Position numbers and translations under genes: made by a program
Part shown: positions 11,693 to 23,907 of the stretch, piece by piece
Numbering within the stretch: position 1 is the first letter of the stretch
How the letters are laid out: each line of letters starts with the position of its first letter
The notes under the pieces: model-generated
The model's database searches: none
What the model was told of the DNA's origin: nothing
The model's input: the letters and a program-made list of their open reading frames with translations, nothing else
DNA from: Aporrectodea caliginosa
Taxonomy: Eukaryota; Annelida; Clitellata; Crassiclitellata; Lumbricidae
DNA length: 64,000 nucleotides
Direction of reading: 5' to 3'
Assembly: GCA_020284085.1 (NCBI GenBank)
Contig: JACEVL010000426.1
Span: forward strand, 237,501 to 301,500

Positions 11693-11984
11693 ATGTCTGT
11701 AGCTCCGTAAATATGAAATCCTGACGCCGCCACTGTCGACTATGCTCTCAACACAGAGTTTTCCCAAGTATCATCCCTTCGTAGACGTCGAAGTTTACTG
11801 CAAAGCGATCGTATCTGTTGCTGGGCTAATAAAATGTCAATATGGGGTGACTGTTATAAGAACTCACTGACTGTATTGATAGTCCCGGGCACGGGAGTCA
11901 ACACGTAACGTGGTAAGATGAACTTGAATGTTGTTATGGTGGCTATTATTCCAGCAGCAGTGCCACATACTGATCCGTCGCTGG

Positions 11985-12535
11985 TAGTCAAACTAACATG
12001 GTTTACAGTGGCAATAACAGCCCAAAACACCTTTCATTAGACAGACGCCGCAATGAACTAGGAAGGCAGTTCAATCGGGTGTCGCTAAGTCCTACAGTGG
12101 CACCTCCTGCTCGTTCAGTTTCTTCTGCCTATCTACAAAGTAGGCGTGACGAGACGCACTGCCTTCAACAAAAGTGTGAACAAGTTCTATAATTCCGAAG
12201 AAGTTTGTAACATCAGCAGTTGTACTGCGTTCACCACAGCCCGGTTCACATTATGTGCAAAACAGCCAGTAATCAGCGCAACTGCGTTCAGCTGCTTGAT
12301 TCTGGCTAGCACGCCCTTTAGGCACCACGTATGTTGCTGCCACCATCATAGCCCTATTCGACAATAATTATCTTGAACGCTTAGACCGTTTCTTGCGAGA
12401 CAGTCTAATAGATGCTTGCATAATGCCTCACCGATTGTTAGAAACTTGTTTCGTTAGTGTCAATCACTGCCAGCAATTGTTCTTCGACAGCAACATTTCC
12501 ATAACTTTCACAAATGTAGCGCGAACATATTTGTA
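11985..12535 (-). pseudogene. Decayed hAT transposase fragment (DUF4371/ZMYM1-like type)
   Basis: Minus-strand pieces in order: TTGEALCKH near 12420-12440, GYDGGS near 12340, RIKQLNAVALITGC with a HNVNRAVVNAVQ stretch near 12230-12310, and LSDTRLNC near 12085. They match the family order TTGEAL, GQGYDGAANM, RIKQLNPxALxxHCxAHRLNL and LSDTRW. Stops and frameshifts separate them. The part at 12420-12530 is similar to 20160-20280, so both come from related transposases. Confidence 0.65.
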
Positions 12536-12899
12536 CAAGTGACTTTCGAAAGTCATCGTCCAATAAAATACGAACATTTCAGCTTCATAAAAAGAATTAG
12601 TCATTGCAGACGCAAGTTCTCGGAGAGAGGACTTCGTTTAATTTTCAATGCTTTTCCGTAGCTATTTAGCTCTTCAACACAGTAGCAGCAGCAGCAATAG
12701 TAGTGATAATAATAGAAATAAAAATTTGTAATAAAAAGTGAGGATGATATAACAATGACTATATGTATTCATTAATTTTTATGAAAAGCATGTTCTTATA
12801 ATATATAAAAAGAAAAGAACATACACCGGAGGACAGAATGTAGGCCTACGCATGCAGGAGAGAGAGAGAGTAGTGCTGAGTCAGAGTGACTCAACAAAA

Positions 12900-13090
12900 T
12901 TGGACAATAACCGATAACCGATTATATGAGAAATATTGATTATAAGAACTAAAACTTTTTGTTAGACTTTTTATTTTAGACTTTTTATCCAGAGAGTTTT
13001 AACGCGTTTTTTTGCGTTAAAGTAATTAATCGCAACAATTTTTAACGCGTTGATCGCGGGTGTTAACGGCGATTAACGCGCAGCCCTAAT
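12900..13090. mobile_element. Probable hAT terminal fragment
   Basis: The sequence is rich in TTAACGCG/CGATTAACGCG and ends GCGCAGCCCTAAT. Reversed this is TAGGGCTGCGCG, a common hAT-type terminus. The other end is not clear. Confidence 0.35.
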
Positions 13091-13094
13091 AAAA

Positions 13095-13470
13095 ACTGTT
13101 GTGACATTCATTTATTCATTCATATCGAACATTTTGTATAACGCCCCTTCAAGAAAACTACTCAGAGGCGCCCCCTACTCCAACACGGTCAAAAAGAACA
13201 GCTTAAGGTGAGAAGAGAACATAGGAGAGAAGGTCCTAGGAAAGAGGCGAAGCTCCAGAGGGAGGTCATTCCAAGTCGAGGGAACTACCACCGCAATAGC
13301 GGGGTTCGGCATAGTGGAGGTTCGGCCGAAAAGGACTAGTAGGCAACCCTGTTCAGATGAGCGATGGGATCGAGAGCCCTAGCACTAAGGACACAGCAAC
13401 AGAGCTCGCGAAGATAGGCAGGAGCGAAGCCCAGTAGGTAGCGCCAGACTAGGGCAGCTGGGTAACAATT
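13095..13470. repeat. Dispersed repeat, copy 1
   Basis: It contains CTACTCAGAGGCGCCCCC and GGAGGTCATTCCAAGTCGAGG. 61478-61770 has CTATTCAGAGGCGCTTTC and GGAGGCCATTCCAAGTGGAAG in the same order. It is absent from the matching position of other units and therefore mobile. The class is not identified, possibly an antisense LINE end. Confidence 0.45.
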
Positions 13471-13574
13471 ATAATAATAATATATATATCTCCATTAAAT
13501 TATCATAAAATACATATAATAACTTTAATAATTATTAATAATAGTACCAGGTGTAGGATATCATGTTCCTAGTG

Positions 13575-13582
13575 TGACGTCA
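13575..13582 (+). promoter_or_regulatory. CRE palindrome of unit 3
   Basis: TGACGTCA in GTGTGACGTCACAATA, 215 bp before the exon 1 ATG and followed by CCAGACGCCATTATCG. Confidence 0.55.
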
Positions 13583-13796
13583 CAATATGTATATGCTTCC
13601 AGACGCCATTATCGATTTCAGACCGACAACTTCTTTAATTGTAATATCATCTTAGTAACTTCTTAATAACTTTTGTCGTAATCGTTTTGCATTTACCTAC
13701 AACCGTTTGGTGTTTCTTGCAAAATGGACGTTCATTGTGACAAGAGGAGACTTTAGGCCTAATTCTTCTGATAATCGTAATACTATCGTTTATACT

Positions 13797-16700
13797 ATGT
13801 CGATGAAACGAACATCAGCTGAATCCAATAATGATGAGCAAACGAATGAAGGCTCAGATTGTAAGTTATTATACATGAAAAGTATTTGAAAGTGCGCTTT
13901 ATGATTGTTTGCAGTTTCACTGACTGAATCAGTTTTTTTATTGATGAACGCTTGGAAGTTGCCAGTCAGAACTTCTTAGCCAATTGGTTTCTTTTTCTTA
14001 GCAAATCCTTCGCACAGTTATTTTTTGTTTACGCATATTCAGTAGTGTAGGCGCAAGGAAACTTGACGACCAGATTTTGCATGGCACTGTGTAAATAATT
14101 ATCAAAATTGTGATAATGCTAGCTCTCTTTGTTTTCCAAATATTAAATCTGTCAAACCTATTTCACGCAGACCTACAAAAAGTAAGTTTATTTCTGTCAG
14201 TTCCGAGCAATGTTACTGTAGGTCTATATTAGGTTAGGCCTAAACGTTTCAAACGGTTCGTAATATTGCTTCGCTTTCACTGACACTATGCAATGTTTCT
14301 CTATTGTGTGAGTTGTTATAAAGTTCCGGCTTTTGTATCAATAAAGATCGTCTACTTTCTTATTCTCCTTCTAGCCCTAGAAGACAATGCTAAACGTGCA
14401 AGACTCGACTTGCTGAGTGACACAACGGTAAGCTTTATGGCATTAAACTGTAATTCCAAATTCATAGTATGATCGAAGCTTTGTGAATTGCTTGAACAGT
14501 GTGGTTTAGAGTATAATAGCTGCCATGCTTTTCTCTAGCCAAACAACCTTATTAGCACTCAATAGTAAGCCTCTATTTAAATTCGAAATCAAGGCAGCAA
14601 TCTGTGTAAAAATGCGTCGTCACATCCTTCACTGGTTTCCATAGAAAGAATGTTTCTGTCTTTCCAGACGTCTTAGCAATCCTGTAACTATTCGATCCCT
14701 CGCTGTTTTTTAAACATCTTACATAGTTCTCAGAATACGCTGTGTTCGTCATGAGAACCTTCGTTCTGGGCTTCCAGCATGCTGAGAGAAAGCTGTATAC
14801 CGACATTCACATTAGTCGCTAAGTAATGCTAAGTCTAATATCAGCACTAATATGTTTGGAGCTTTCCGGTGAAAATAAGCTGGTGCCGTGAGCTTAGCTT
14901 CCTAATCATGGCGCTTTAGAAGTTTGGAGATTACGATTGCGATTGCGATTTAATAATTGCAAGAGGCCGTAAGATAATGAAAATATTTGGCTGCTTTATA
15001 ATATCAACAAGTAAACCTGCCATAGATAGGTTCGATCTTGCTTACTCTTTTCCCTTTTAAACTTGTGAATGAGGTATCGAACCAGAATCATCTGTGAAAT
15101 AAGAAGTAAATTCTGGACTACGTTCAGTTCGTCCACATACTTTTAATTCTGTCTGACCTCCTAATATGAGTTGCCATTGATGGTGGCGATAATGCTGTAA
15201 TGTTCACGAATCTGATTACAATTTGTTCCACTTTGTTGATTTTATGCTGAAGTTTTCTTAAGTGTGCTAACATATGTGACATCTTTTCTCGTTTACGTGT
15301 AGCTACAAGATCTGCCGATCGAGCTACTTGAATGTATCCTCGTTAAAGCCGTAGCTATGGAAGTGAAGGGTTTGATGCTGGCCAAAAGTGTATGGAAAGA
15401 AAAAGCTGATCTGGTGATAAGCCGACTAAGAACTGTCTGTTCGCACTGGAGCAGCACCCTTACCACAAATTGCTTCCGAACTAATACTGCTTCCGAATAA
15501 AGAGACTTCACAGAATGCTAGACGGCACTGGTAAGTTCGTGATATTACGAAGCTATATTGCTAGTATTTAATAGGCGTAAGCTTTATTCTTGTTTACGAT
15601 ATTAGAAAATCTAAAAATGGAATTAAGGCTATTGCGTCAGGACTACTCATTAAGGTAGACGTGACACAGCCATGAATAAGCTGGTCCCATACGTAAACAC
15701 TGTTAGTAGCGCGTTAGCGGTGTTCGATACAGTGTATCTATACGAATAAAGTTCAGTCTAAGTTTCAAGTCAACTGTCCATGCTCTTTGCGTGTTTGAAG
15801 TAGCATGTATACTTTGTATAGCACAGTCAATTTCCTGACTATTCTTTACACGTGTAAATGCATGAATGCATGTGTTTTGATGATTATTTATATTTCACGT
15901 TTTAAGAATATATGTTTTCATACGCGTCATACGCAATTCCGCAATAAATAAAGCAGAGTACTGTTTTCAGCCCAGGAGATTCGCTTGATATTGTCAAATG
16001 AACAGGCGATTCTGTCAGGAGTCCACGCTATGACTACGCTGAAGTATGAAACGTTTCTACTCCACAGAGAAGATGACCGTGACTGTATTATGAATGCTTA
16101 CTACAACCAGAACAATGTGGTCGAGGAGATCAGGGATGTCGCCCCGCTACGAGAAACAGAAATGGTGTGCTTAGCAGCTTGCAACGTGTCAAACTGCTTG
16201 TATGTAGGCCTACGAAACAAAATACACCCTCTGCTTTTCAGTCTTAACCATTTCGCAAGATGTTGAACATCAGTTTAAACTGGTGATGAAGTATCACAGG
16301 TTGCCCATTTCTAAGATATCTGTCTCCGCCAATGGTAGCCTAATAATCCTTTCAGTGCAGCAAGGACAGGATCCCAATGTAGTAAGCATATATGATGCGA
16401 ATGGTTCCTTGCAACATGAAATAATGTTGTCCTCAGATATCGATGCGTTCAGATTTAAAAACGTAATTCAAAGATCAAATGGAAACTTGGTATTGGCTTA
16501 TGTCAACAACCAAAATCATAAAATAAAACTATTGGAGATCGACGTAGGTGGGAGCGTTGTACGCCAATATCAATCATCATTTGGTGAAGAGAGCCTAGTA
16601 AGTTTTGCAGATATTAATGGTAGAATTCTGATAGCTGGACCGAACGAAGGAATGGAGCTTTTAGATTATGAATTTAATCTCCTGGGCGCTTATAGTCTTC

Positions 16701-16834
16701 AGCAGGATAAAGGCAAGGACCTTTTACTCTACGACTTGCATTACGCTAGCGAGAGAAATGAGATTTGGCGTGTTCATTATGATCGGAATACTCAGACCAG
16801 TGGTCTAACTACCTTCCTCTTTACAGAAGTGTGA
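13797..16834 (+). pseudogene. F-box/beta-propeller family gene, unit 3 (broken)
   Basis: Exons: 13797-13860 (MSMKRTSAESNN), 14375-14427, 15303-15530, 15971-16834. Two independent lesions exist. Exon 3 carries a 20-bp insertion (about 15487-15506) that puts an in-frame TAA at 15498-15500, just after the F-box. Exon 4 has one extra T near 16222 relative to unit 6, shifting the frame after VGLRNK until the downstream frame starting near 16283. All splice sites survive. The AATAAA signal is at 17085-17090. If transcribed, only the N-terminal region plus F-box could be made. Confidence 0.75.
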
Positions 16835-17129
16835 ACCATTCGAAAGGATGTTAATGATGGAGACATTTAGTATTATATAATTTCGATATCTCTTGTTCTG
16901 GTAGTGCCTTGGTTTCTAATATCTGGAATTTTAATTAACTGAACTGCGTTAAAAAACTGCATATACGATAAACTATATATACATTGAGAATTTCGTTTAT
17001 ATAAATTTGGCTACCTTTAAAAAATCGTTCTGCCTTGATTTGTGATAAAATAATCGTTCTTCCTTGATTTGTGTTTTTTATTCTAATAAAATTCTGCTCT
17101 TACATGTAATGACACGTAGTCAAAAAAGG

Positions 17130-17764
17130 ATGATGAGCTACGCCTGCAATCGAGGACAATGGTGTTTCGGTCGAATTAATTCCTTTAATTAAGCGTTTTA
17201 GTTATTCACATAAGGTCGAAGGGGATTTGGCAAGGTGCAGACCTCTGACACGCTTCTCCATCCCATCGCATTTCCTCTTCCGGAAAGGCGCCTGCGCTCT
17301 TTGTGGCCCACTGAGTGATAGGTCTACCTCACTCCTCTGCATATGCTCCTGCATGACTGGTTCTGAACGATCCAAAACTCACCGCCATTGCGTAAGCGTA
17401 GCTTTCTCCAAACTCTCCGGTATAATTGCTTAATTAAGCGATATTCGATCTGTCTACGCAACAATTCACTATTATGCTTTCGGTACAAAGGAGGCTGCGT
17501 ATCGATTATGCCTAACGTTCTCAGAATAGCGCAGGGCAAGACGCCGAACGGTCAGGTCTTGTTAAACAAATCTCGTCGACGATGGATTCGATCAACGGCC
17601 GTGAGGACTTGATGGTCCCGCACTCTGCCAGGACGATGTGGGTATACCACGGTGCATTGAGCACCCTACCATCCTAATATGGAACCGGTTTCCATTGAAA
17701 CATGCAAGCCTACTGAACGCATAGACCGCTCATGAAACATTTCAACTAATCCTGTGTCTTAACT
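17130..17764 (+). repeat. Intergenic modules A and C behind unit 3
   Basis: GCAATCGAGGACAATGG at 17147 begins module A. Module C follows from about 17590 and is interrupted at 17773 by the hAT element. It resumes at 19590 with CCATGTTAAACGCCTCTGTG. Confidence 0.65.
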
Positions 17765-19589
17765 ATTTACAACAGTGCTGTCCAACCTTTTTGACACCGC
17801 GGGCCACTGAAGAAGTTTGGGCCTACTTAAAGCCGATGGCCGCACCAATAAACTCAAAAGTAACGACTAAAATTTATTGAAAATTATTAAGTTTATTAAA
17901 ATTCATTATGTAATAATAATGGTGAATATTGTATGTATGGAATGTATGGTATGCTGAACAATGGTTCAGTACCAGAAACAAGTGTTCCGTCACCTTTTCA
18001 GTGTAATTCATTCATTCATTCATTCATTCATTCAAGAAGTAATATGGGCCACTGTGTAATATGGGCCTCGACTGTATTTCCCACCTACAGTGTATCATGT
18101 CTGCGGAGAGCTCTTGCAGTGGGAAACCATCCGTCTATTTATTCCAACTTCCTGTTCTGAATGTGTGCCTTTGCTAATAACTTCTGCACGAAAAACATCA
18201 ATGTTTATGTTTGATACATGTACATATTGCTTATAAGACTAGTTGAACTTCAACAGCTGTTGTGTAGTTTAGGATTTCAGCTATGGTATGCCCTGTTGTT
18301 TCAGAAGATAGACAATTTCTTTGTTATATAAAAACACAACTTTGTTGATCTATAATACATTCGTCGATCACGCTATAACAGATTTCCCCGAAGCACAGCA
18401 TTTGTGTAATATGGTCCTGTGATCGAATGTATAATATGGGCCATATTTTTATGGAATGAGACAGTAAAAACAGGCCTTTATGGCTACTTTTTCCTTGTCA
18501 CTGGTTCTTAGTGTTGATTACCTTAGGCATAGGCTTAATTGTTTCTTAATGGTTATCCTAGTCAGTTTAATCTTAGGCCAATCGTTTTTAACTGTTTTAA
18601 TATTAGTCTGTGGCACGGAAACATCGCAAATCCATCTTTAAAAAGGTGGTCCATATTACACACATGATCGTGTAATATGAATTATTTTCCGTATTTAGAA
18701 AAAAATTGTTTAAAACTGGATTTGCACAGAATAACGAATCATTTCTTCATATTTGGTCACAACTCATGCCAAGTAATGCATGGAATAAATAAAACCACAC
18801 ATTCAATTGCTTCTGTACTATGAAATAGCATAAGTTTTATAGGGGGTCCATATTAGAAGCCTTTCCCCTATTTGGCTTTGAATTACGGTCGCATTTTGTA
18901 ATGTGCGACTTGTATTCAGTAACTGCTGCCCTCGTTAGATTTTCTAAATGTTCATCAAAGAATCTGGTTTTTGGACTTGAAGAAAATTCAACTTCACAGA
19001 CGTAGTAGTTGCGTCCAAACATCTTTAGCACTTTTTTTACAACAATTCCATAATTCCATACTCAATTGGCGGCGTATCCATGTGTTTGTCATGAAGGGCC
19101 ATATTATGTTGCATTTCAATTATTTCAAGCTGCACTGTACCTTCATCTCCTCCCAATAACTGCATATTTGTGGCTACGTTAGAAATGTCACATGTGAATG
19201 GATCTTCAACTAAGAGCAACAGGGGAGTCATATTGACTCGCGTCTTTTTCGTGACATGGTATATTAATGTACTAACTTACTGGTTATTTCTTGTATCATC
19301 CGATAGATGACGATAGCTGTAGCTTGCTATGTACGTCATATTATCGTATTTGATTTTGTTGTTCCCGCTCACGTTGAGCACCGCAGACTACGTTTAAAAA
19401 ATTTAAACAAGCCTAATGCGTCGAAGGAACTGGATTTTGTGTTCACATTGTCAAATGATAATCCAAGTTACGAGCGAATAGCTATGCAAGTGACTTTGTC
19501 GTTTACTTCATTTTTGCAGAAATTGCAAAAATTTTGCGAGTTCGGACGGGCCACTTAGAATCCGCGGGTTGGACAGCACTGATTTACAA
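17765..19589 (-). mobile_element. hAT element (17773-19581) with transposase remnants
   Basis: The terminal inverted repeat is CAGTGCTGTCCAACC at 17773 and its complement ending 19581. The 8-bp target duplication ATTTACAA is at 17765-17772 and 19582-19589. The module C copy at 10180-10200 shows the empty site. Minus-strand fragments at 19037-19231 (EDPFTCDISNVAT, QLEIIEMQHN) resemble the C-terminal region of GTF2IRD2/ZBED-like hAT transposases, and 18837-19031 may be a further piece. The interior also carries at least six TAATATGGGCC/TAATATGGTCC-type motifs. It is non-autonomous. Confidence 0.75.
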
Positions 19590-20159
19590 GCTTACGATGA
19601 TCATGGCCATGTTAAACGCCTCTGTGATGGACACCGAAAGCGCTATATAAAAGTCAGATACACATGACTACATACATGTGTAGGAGCATAGAACGTAAAT
19701 TCGTGACTTGAGGCTTTAATATTCGTAGTTATTCGTAAATATTCGTTGATGTCGCCACTTTTTCCGTTATGTTTACGAACTAATTTAATTAAGACTACTT
19801 ATTTAAAAATAATATGTGCAGCGTTTTTGCGGCACTATACTTAGTAAGACAATTCTCATCCCCGTTGCTTACTTACTTGCTTAACGAATTGCATTATGGG
19901 ATTTGGCCGATAGGTAGCACGCATCGGCAGCGGCGCTGTATCCGAGTGCAATCTTGGGCGGCTACATGTATATTGTTTATATAGAAGGCAGCTCAAGCAG
20001 GCAGCTCAAGTCTTCGCAATTACTTTTTATTGTTTGAACTTTGAGGAAATGTGAGCGCGAAAAGGCGTGAAAATGGCACTGAATTTTGTTCAATTAATCC
20101 CGGATTTGGAAGGATTGAGAGTGAGAAGAAATGTGAACAAATTAATATTTGTTGTATGT
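19590..20159. other. Spacer without recognised gene
   Basis: 19590-19660 is the tail of intergenic module C. 19660-20159 shows no ORF with recognisable similarity and no repeat structure beyond short ATTCGTA motifs. Confidence 0.4.
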
Positions 20160-21725
20160 TTGCATAATGCCTCACCGGTTGTCTGAAACTTGCTTCGTTA
20201 GTGTCAATCATTGTCACCAACATTCGACAGCAGCATTTCCATCACTTTCACAAATGTAGGGCACGCATAATTATGGCGATTTGCTCCTTGTGGGAAACAT
20301 CAGTCGTTTCGTCCATTAACACACCGAAAACACCAGCCTTCTTAACACGGCGAATAACTACCGCTTGTATATGCTGTCTGACGATTTCAGTCATCTCATT
20401 TTGCGAAGTTGGTGACAAGTAAGAATCAGTCACACAGATGCCTTTTCCCAAACCAACATTTCACCCCGTACTTTCTATAACTGTAACCTTCTTGACAGAC
20501 CCACATAATTTTATATCTTTTATGTTATTCCTTAGTTCTTACCAGGGATGTTAAACGATAATCGGAAATCCGATTATCGGTTTCCAAAACGATTATCGGT
20601 TTTCATTATTGACGAAACGATTATCGAATTGTTTTTTTTATCATTTTCGTAGTAAAAATTACGATGCCAGAAAAAATAATTCATGCATTTCTGTAGTGTA
20701 TAAGATTGTTTTCATGGCCGGCAGATCAGTTTAAAATTCGTGACCACTAACGGCCTTCTAAATAATATTATAATATAATTATAAGAGGTCGTTGTTCTAA
20801 ATGGCGGCTGCCATCCATATATATATATTTAGACTAAACATAGACAATTAGACATCGAAGGAAGCTTTATGCAGCGTTCCAACGACCTCTTATCATCGAC
20901 GTATTATTGCCTCCTACATATAAAGCGCAGACTTCCACAGCCAACGAGGTACTAGTAGAACCCTCAGCGACGTATTATTGCCTCTTATATACAGCGGAAT
21001 CTTCTTATATATAAAGCGCACAGCCAAGGACGTAATAGTAGAACCCCGTACGTGTACGTACGTCACAGCACGTAGCAATTATCGGTTTTCAGTAACTTGC
21101 ATTATATGATAGTATATTAAATTTTCTACGAAGGCCAATAAAAAACGATAATCGGTTTACAATCGGATTTATAAAACCGATAATCGGTGTTCCAAAAAAA
21201 CTGATAGTAACAACCCTAGTTCTTACTCAACAATGTACACCTACAGCGTTATGCCTGTTATTTACACAATAAACGAATATATGGTGAGTAGGCCTAAGTG
21301 GCATTAGCAGGAGCCTAGTTCAGATGGTCACACAGCATTTTGTCACCATTGTCAACTAAGTAATATAAAAGTTCCCGAAACAGGCCGCGTTTCATCGATT
21401 TCTCTGATTCGTTGTGACCTCGAAAAGGCAATGAGCGCGCGATGAACCGCACTACATTGAAAATGCGTCGTAATATACTGCGATTTTGGTGAATTTCTTC
21501 TTCACGTTAACTCGCGCACGTGCTGCCTCGCCTGAGAGTTGATAATCAACTGCCTTACTGCTGATAAACTGCTTATAGGCTCTCTCAGCTGATGAGTGTG
21601 TCTTGGATTCATTGTGCTTGACGAAGCCACGTCCCTTTTCGAAAGCTTTACTCCAATTGTTTAAACCTCTTGAAAGAAATGCTGCATCGGAACTCCCTCC
21701 AGAAAGAGTTGATGCGCCTTCGACA
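20160..21725 (-). pseudogene. Decayed hAT transposase (ZMYM1/DUF4371-like), split by a MITE
   Basis: Read on the minus strand: a TTF-type N-terminal part at 21452-21725 ([23 protein letters not shown]), then LPFRGHNESEKSMKRGLF with a LLYYLVDNGD stretch at about 21300-21430. Next comes the nested MITE 20543-21218, then YLSPTSQNEMTEIV and GVFGVLMDETTDVSHKEQ at 20248-20451, and TTGEALC near 20180. The motif order (NWKKA, PFRGHDES, YTSPxIQNEI, ADETTDxxxKEQ) is that of this transposase family. Stops separate the pieces. The catalytic DETTD acidic motif is still legible. Confidence 0.75.
20535..21226. mobile_element. hAT MITE (20543-21218) with 8-bp TSD
   Basis: Ends are CAGGGATGTTA on the left and TAGGGTTGTTA reversed on the right. 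The target duplication GTTCTTAC is at 20535-20542 and 21219-21226. Sub-terminal CGATAATCGG motifs repeat at both ends, and an inner inverted repeat (AAGAGGTCGTTG / CAACGACCTCTT) lies at 20783 and 20883. There is no ORF. It lies inside the older transposase pseudogene. Confidence 0.85.
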
Positions 21726-22061
21726 CACGCACACACACACACACACACTCACCTGCATAAACACACACACACACACACTCACCTGCATAAACACACACAC
21801 ACACACACACACACTCACCTGAATAAACACACACACACACACACACACACCTGAATAAACACACAAACACACACACACACACTCACATAAAACACACACA
21901 CACACACACACACTCACCTGAATAAACACACAAACACACACACACACACATCACCTGCATAAACACACACACACACACACACACACTCACCACACACACA
22001 CACACACTCACCTGCATAAAACACACACACACACACACACACACTCACCTGAATAAACACA

Positions 22062-22102
<41 letters not shown>

Positions 22103-22393
22103 CTGCATAAACACACACACACACACACACACACTCACCTGAATAAACACACACACACACACACACTCACCTGAATAAACACACACACACACACACACAC
22201 ACTCACCTGCATAAACACACAAACACACACACACACACTCACCTGAATAAACACACAAACACACACACACACACACTCACCTGAATAAACACACAAAACA
22301 CACACACACACACTCACCTGAATAAACACACAAACACACACACACACACTCACCTGAATAAACACAAACACACACACACACACACACACCTGC

Positions 22394-22442
<49 letters not shown>

Positions 22443-22446
22443 ACAT

Positions 22447-22482
<36 letters not shown>

Positions 22483-22563
22483 CTGAATAAACACACAAAC
22501 ACACACACACACACTCACCTGAATAAACACACACACACACACACACACACTCACCTGAATAAA

Positions 22564-22594
<31 letters not shown>

Positions 22595-23323
22595 CTGACA
22601 CACACACAAACACACACACACACACACACACACACTCACCTGAATAAACACACACACACACACACACACTCACCTGAATAAACACACAAACACACACAAA
22701 CACACACGCACACACTCACCTGAATAAAACACACACACACACACAACTCACTGAATAAACACACACACACACACACACACACCTCACCTGAATAAACACA
22801 CACACACACACACACACCTGAATAAACACACACACACACACACACACACTCACCTGCATAAACACACACACACACACACACATCACCTGCATAAACACAC
22901 ACACACACACACACACTCACCTGAATAAACACACACACACACACACACACACACTCACCTGAATAAAACACACACACACACACACACACTCACCTGAATA
23001 AAACACACACACACACACACACACTCACCTGAATAAACACACACACACACACACACACACTCACCTGAATAAACACACACACACACACACACACACTCAC
23101 CTGAATAAACACACAAACACACACGCACACACTCACCTGAATAAACACACACACACACACACACACTCACCTGAATAAACACACACACACACACACACAC
23201 TCACCTGAATAAACACACAACACACACACACACACACACACACACTCACCTGAATAAACACACACACACACACACACACACACTCACCTGAATAAACACA
23301 CAAACACACACACACATCATTTG

Positions 23324-23354
<31 letters not shown>

Positions 23355-23420
23355 CTGCATAAACACACACACACACACACTCACCTGCATAAACACACAA
23401 ACACACACACACGCACACAT
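21722..23420. repeat. 1.7-kb compound (CA)n minisatellite
   Basis: About 45 units of 30-45 bp, each a (CA)n run of variable length plus ACTCACCTG(A/C)ATAAACA. On the minus strand each unit reads TTTATTCAGGTGAGTGTG followed by (TG)n. Many open frames of Cys-Val repeats cross it but are artefacts. It abuts the N-terminal end of the hAT transposase pseudogene. Confidence 0.95.
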
Positions 23421-23907
23421 TAACACAATGATGCTTGCATGTGCATGCACCAGTTGAGAGAGAATGCATAAACTGACTGCATCCCTGCAGGTGTGGCTTA
23501 CTTAAAGAGGCAGGCAGACTAATAATATCCATACCTAGTCTTGGACAGCCAACACCACTGCATATGTTGTACGGCAAAGCTGACAATGATAGCTGAAAAA
23601 GCAGACCTCGTTCCAGTTTCCACAGCCATCCGGCAACATGCCTTTGAATGCAATATCATTTTGGCGCTGTACACAAACGGAAAAAGCAAGTGAGTCTTAC
23701 ATCAATCTTCACAGATTGCTGAAATTCGAAACCCTATTCACCGTCAGGATTTACATGGCCAACAATTTCAAAGGAACAAAAACATAATATGTGGGTGTAG
23801 GCAGCAGAGCGCATACAGGCCTAGGAACTGCAGCCTGTTCAGACGCAGAACCTCCTGAAATTACTGTCTGCGTTAGGAGGCCGCACAGGGGTGGTCCACT
23901 ATGGCAT
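23421..23907. other. Unique spacer between two tandem arrays
   Basis: No ORF with recognisable similarity, no inverted repeats of note and no splice structure that I could support. Confidence 0.4.

Noticed and set aside
21648..23586. Many Cys-Val-rich open frames on the minus strand
   Set aside because: They are translations of the (CA)n minisatellite and change with every unit-length variation.
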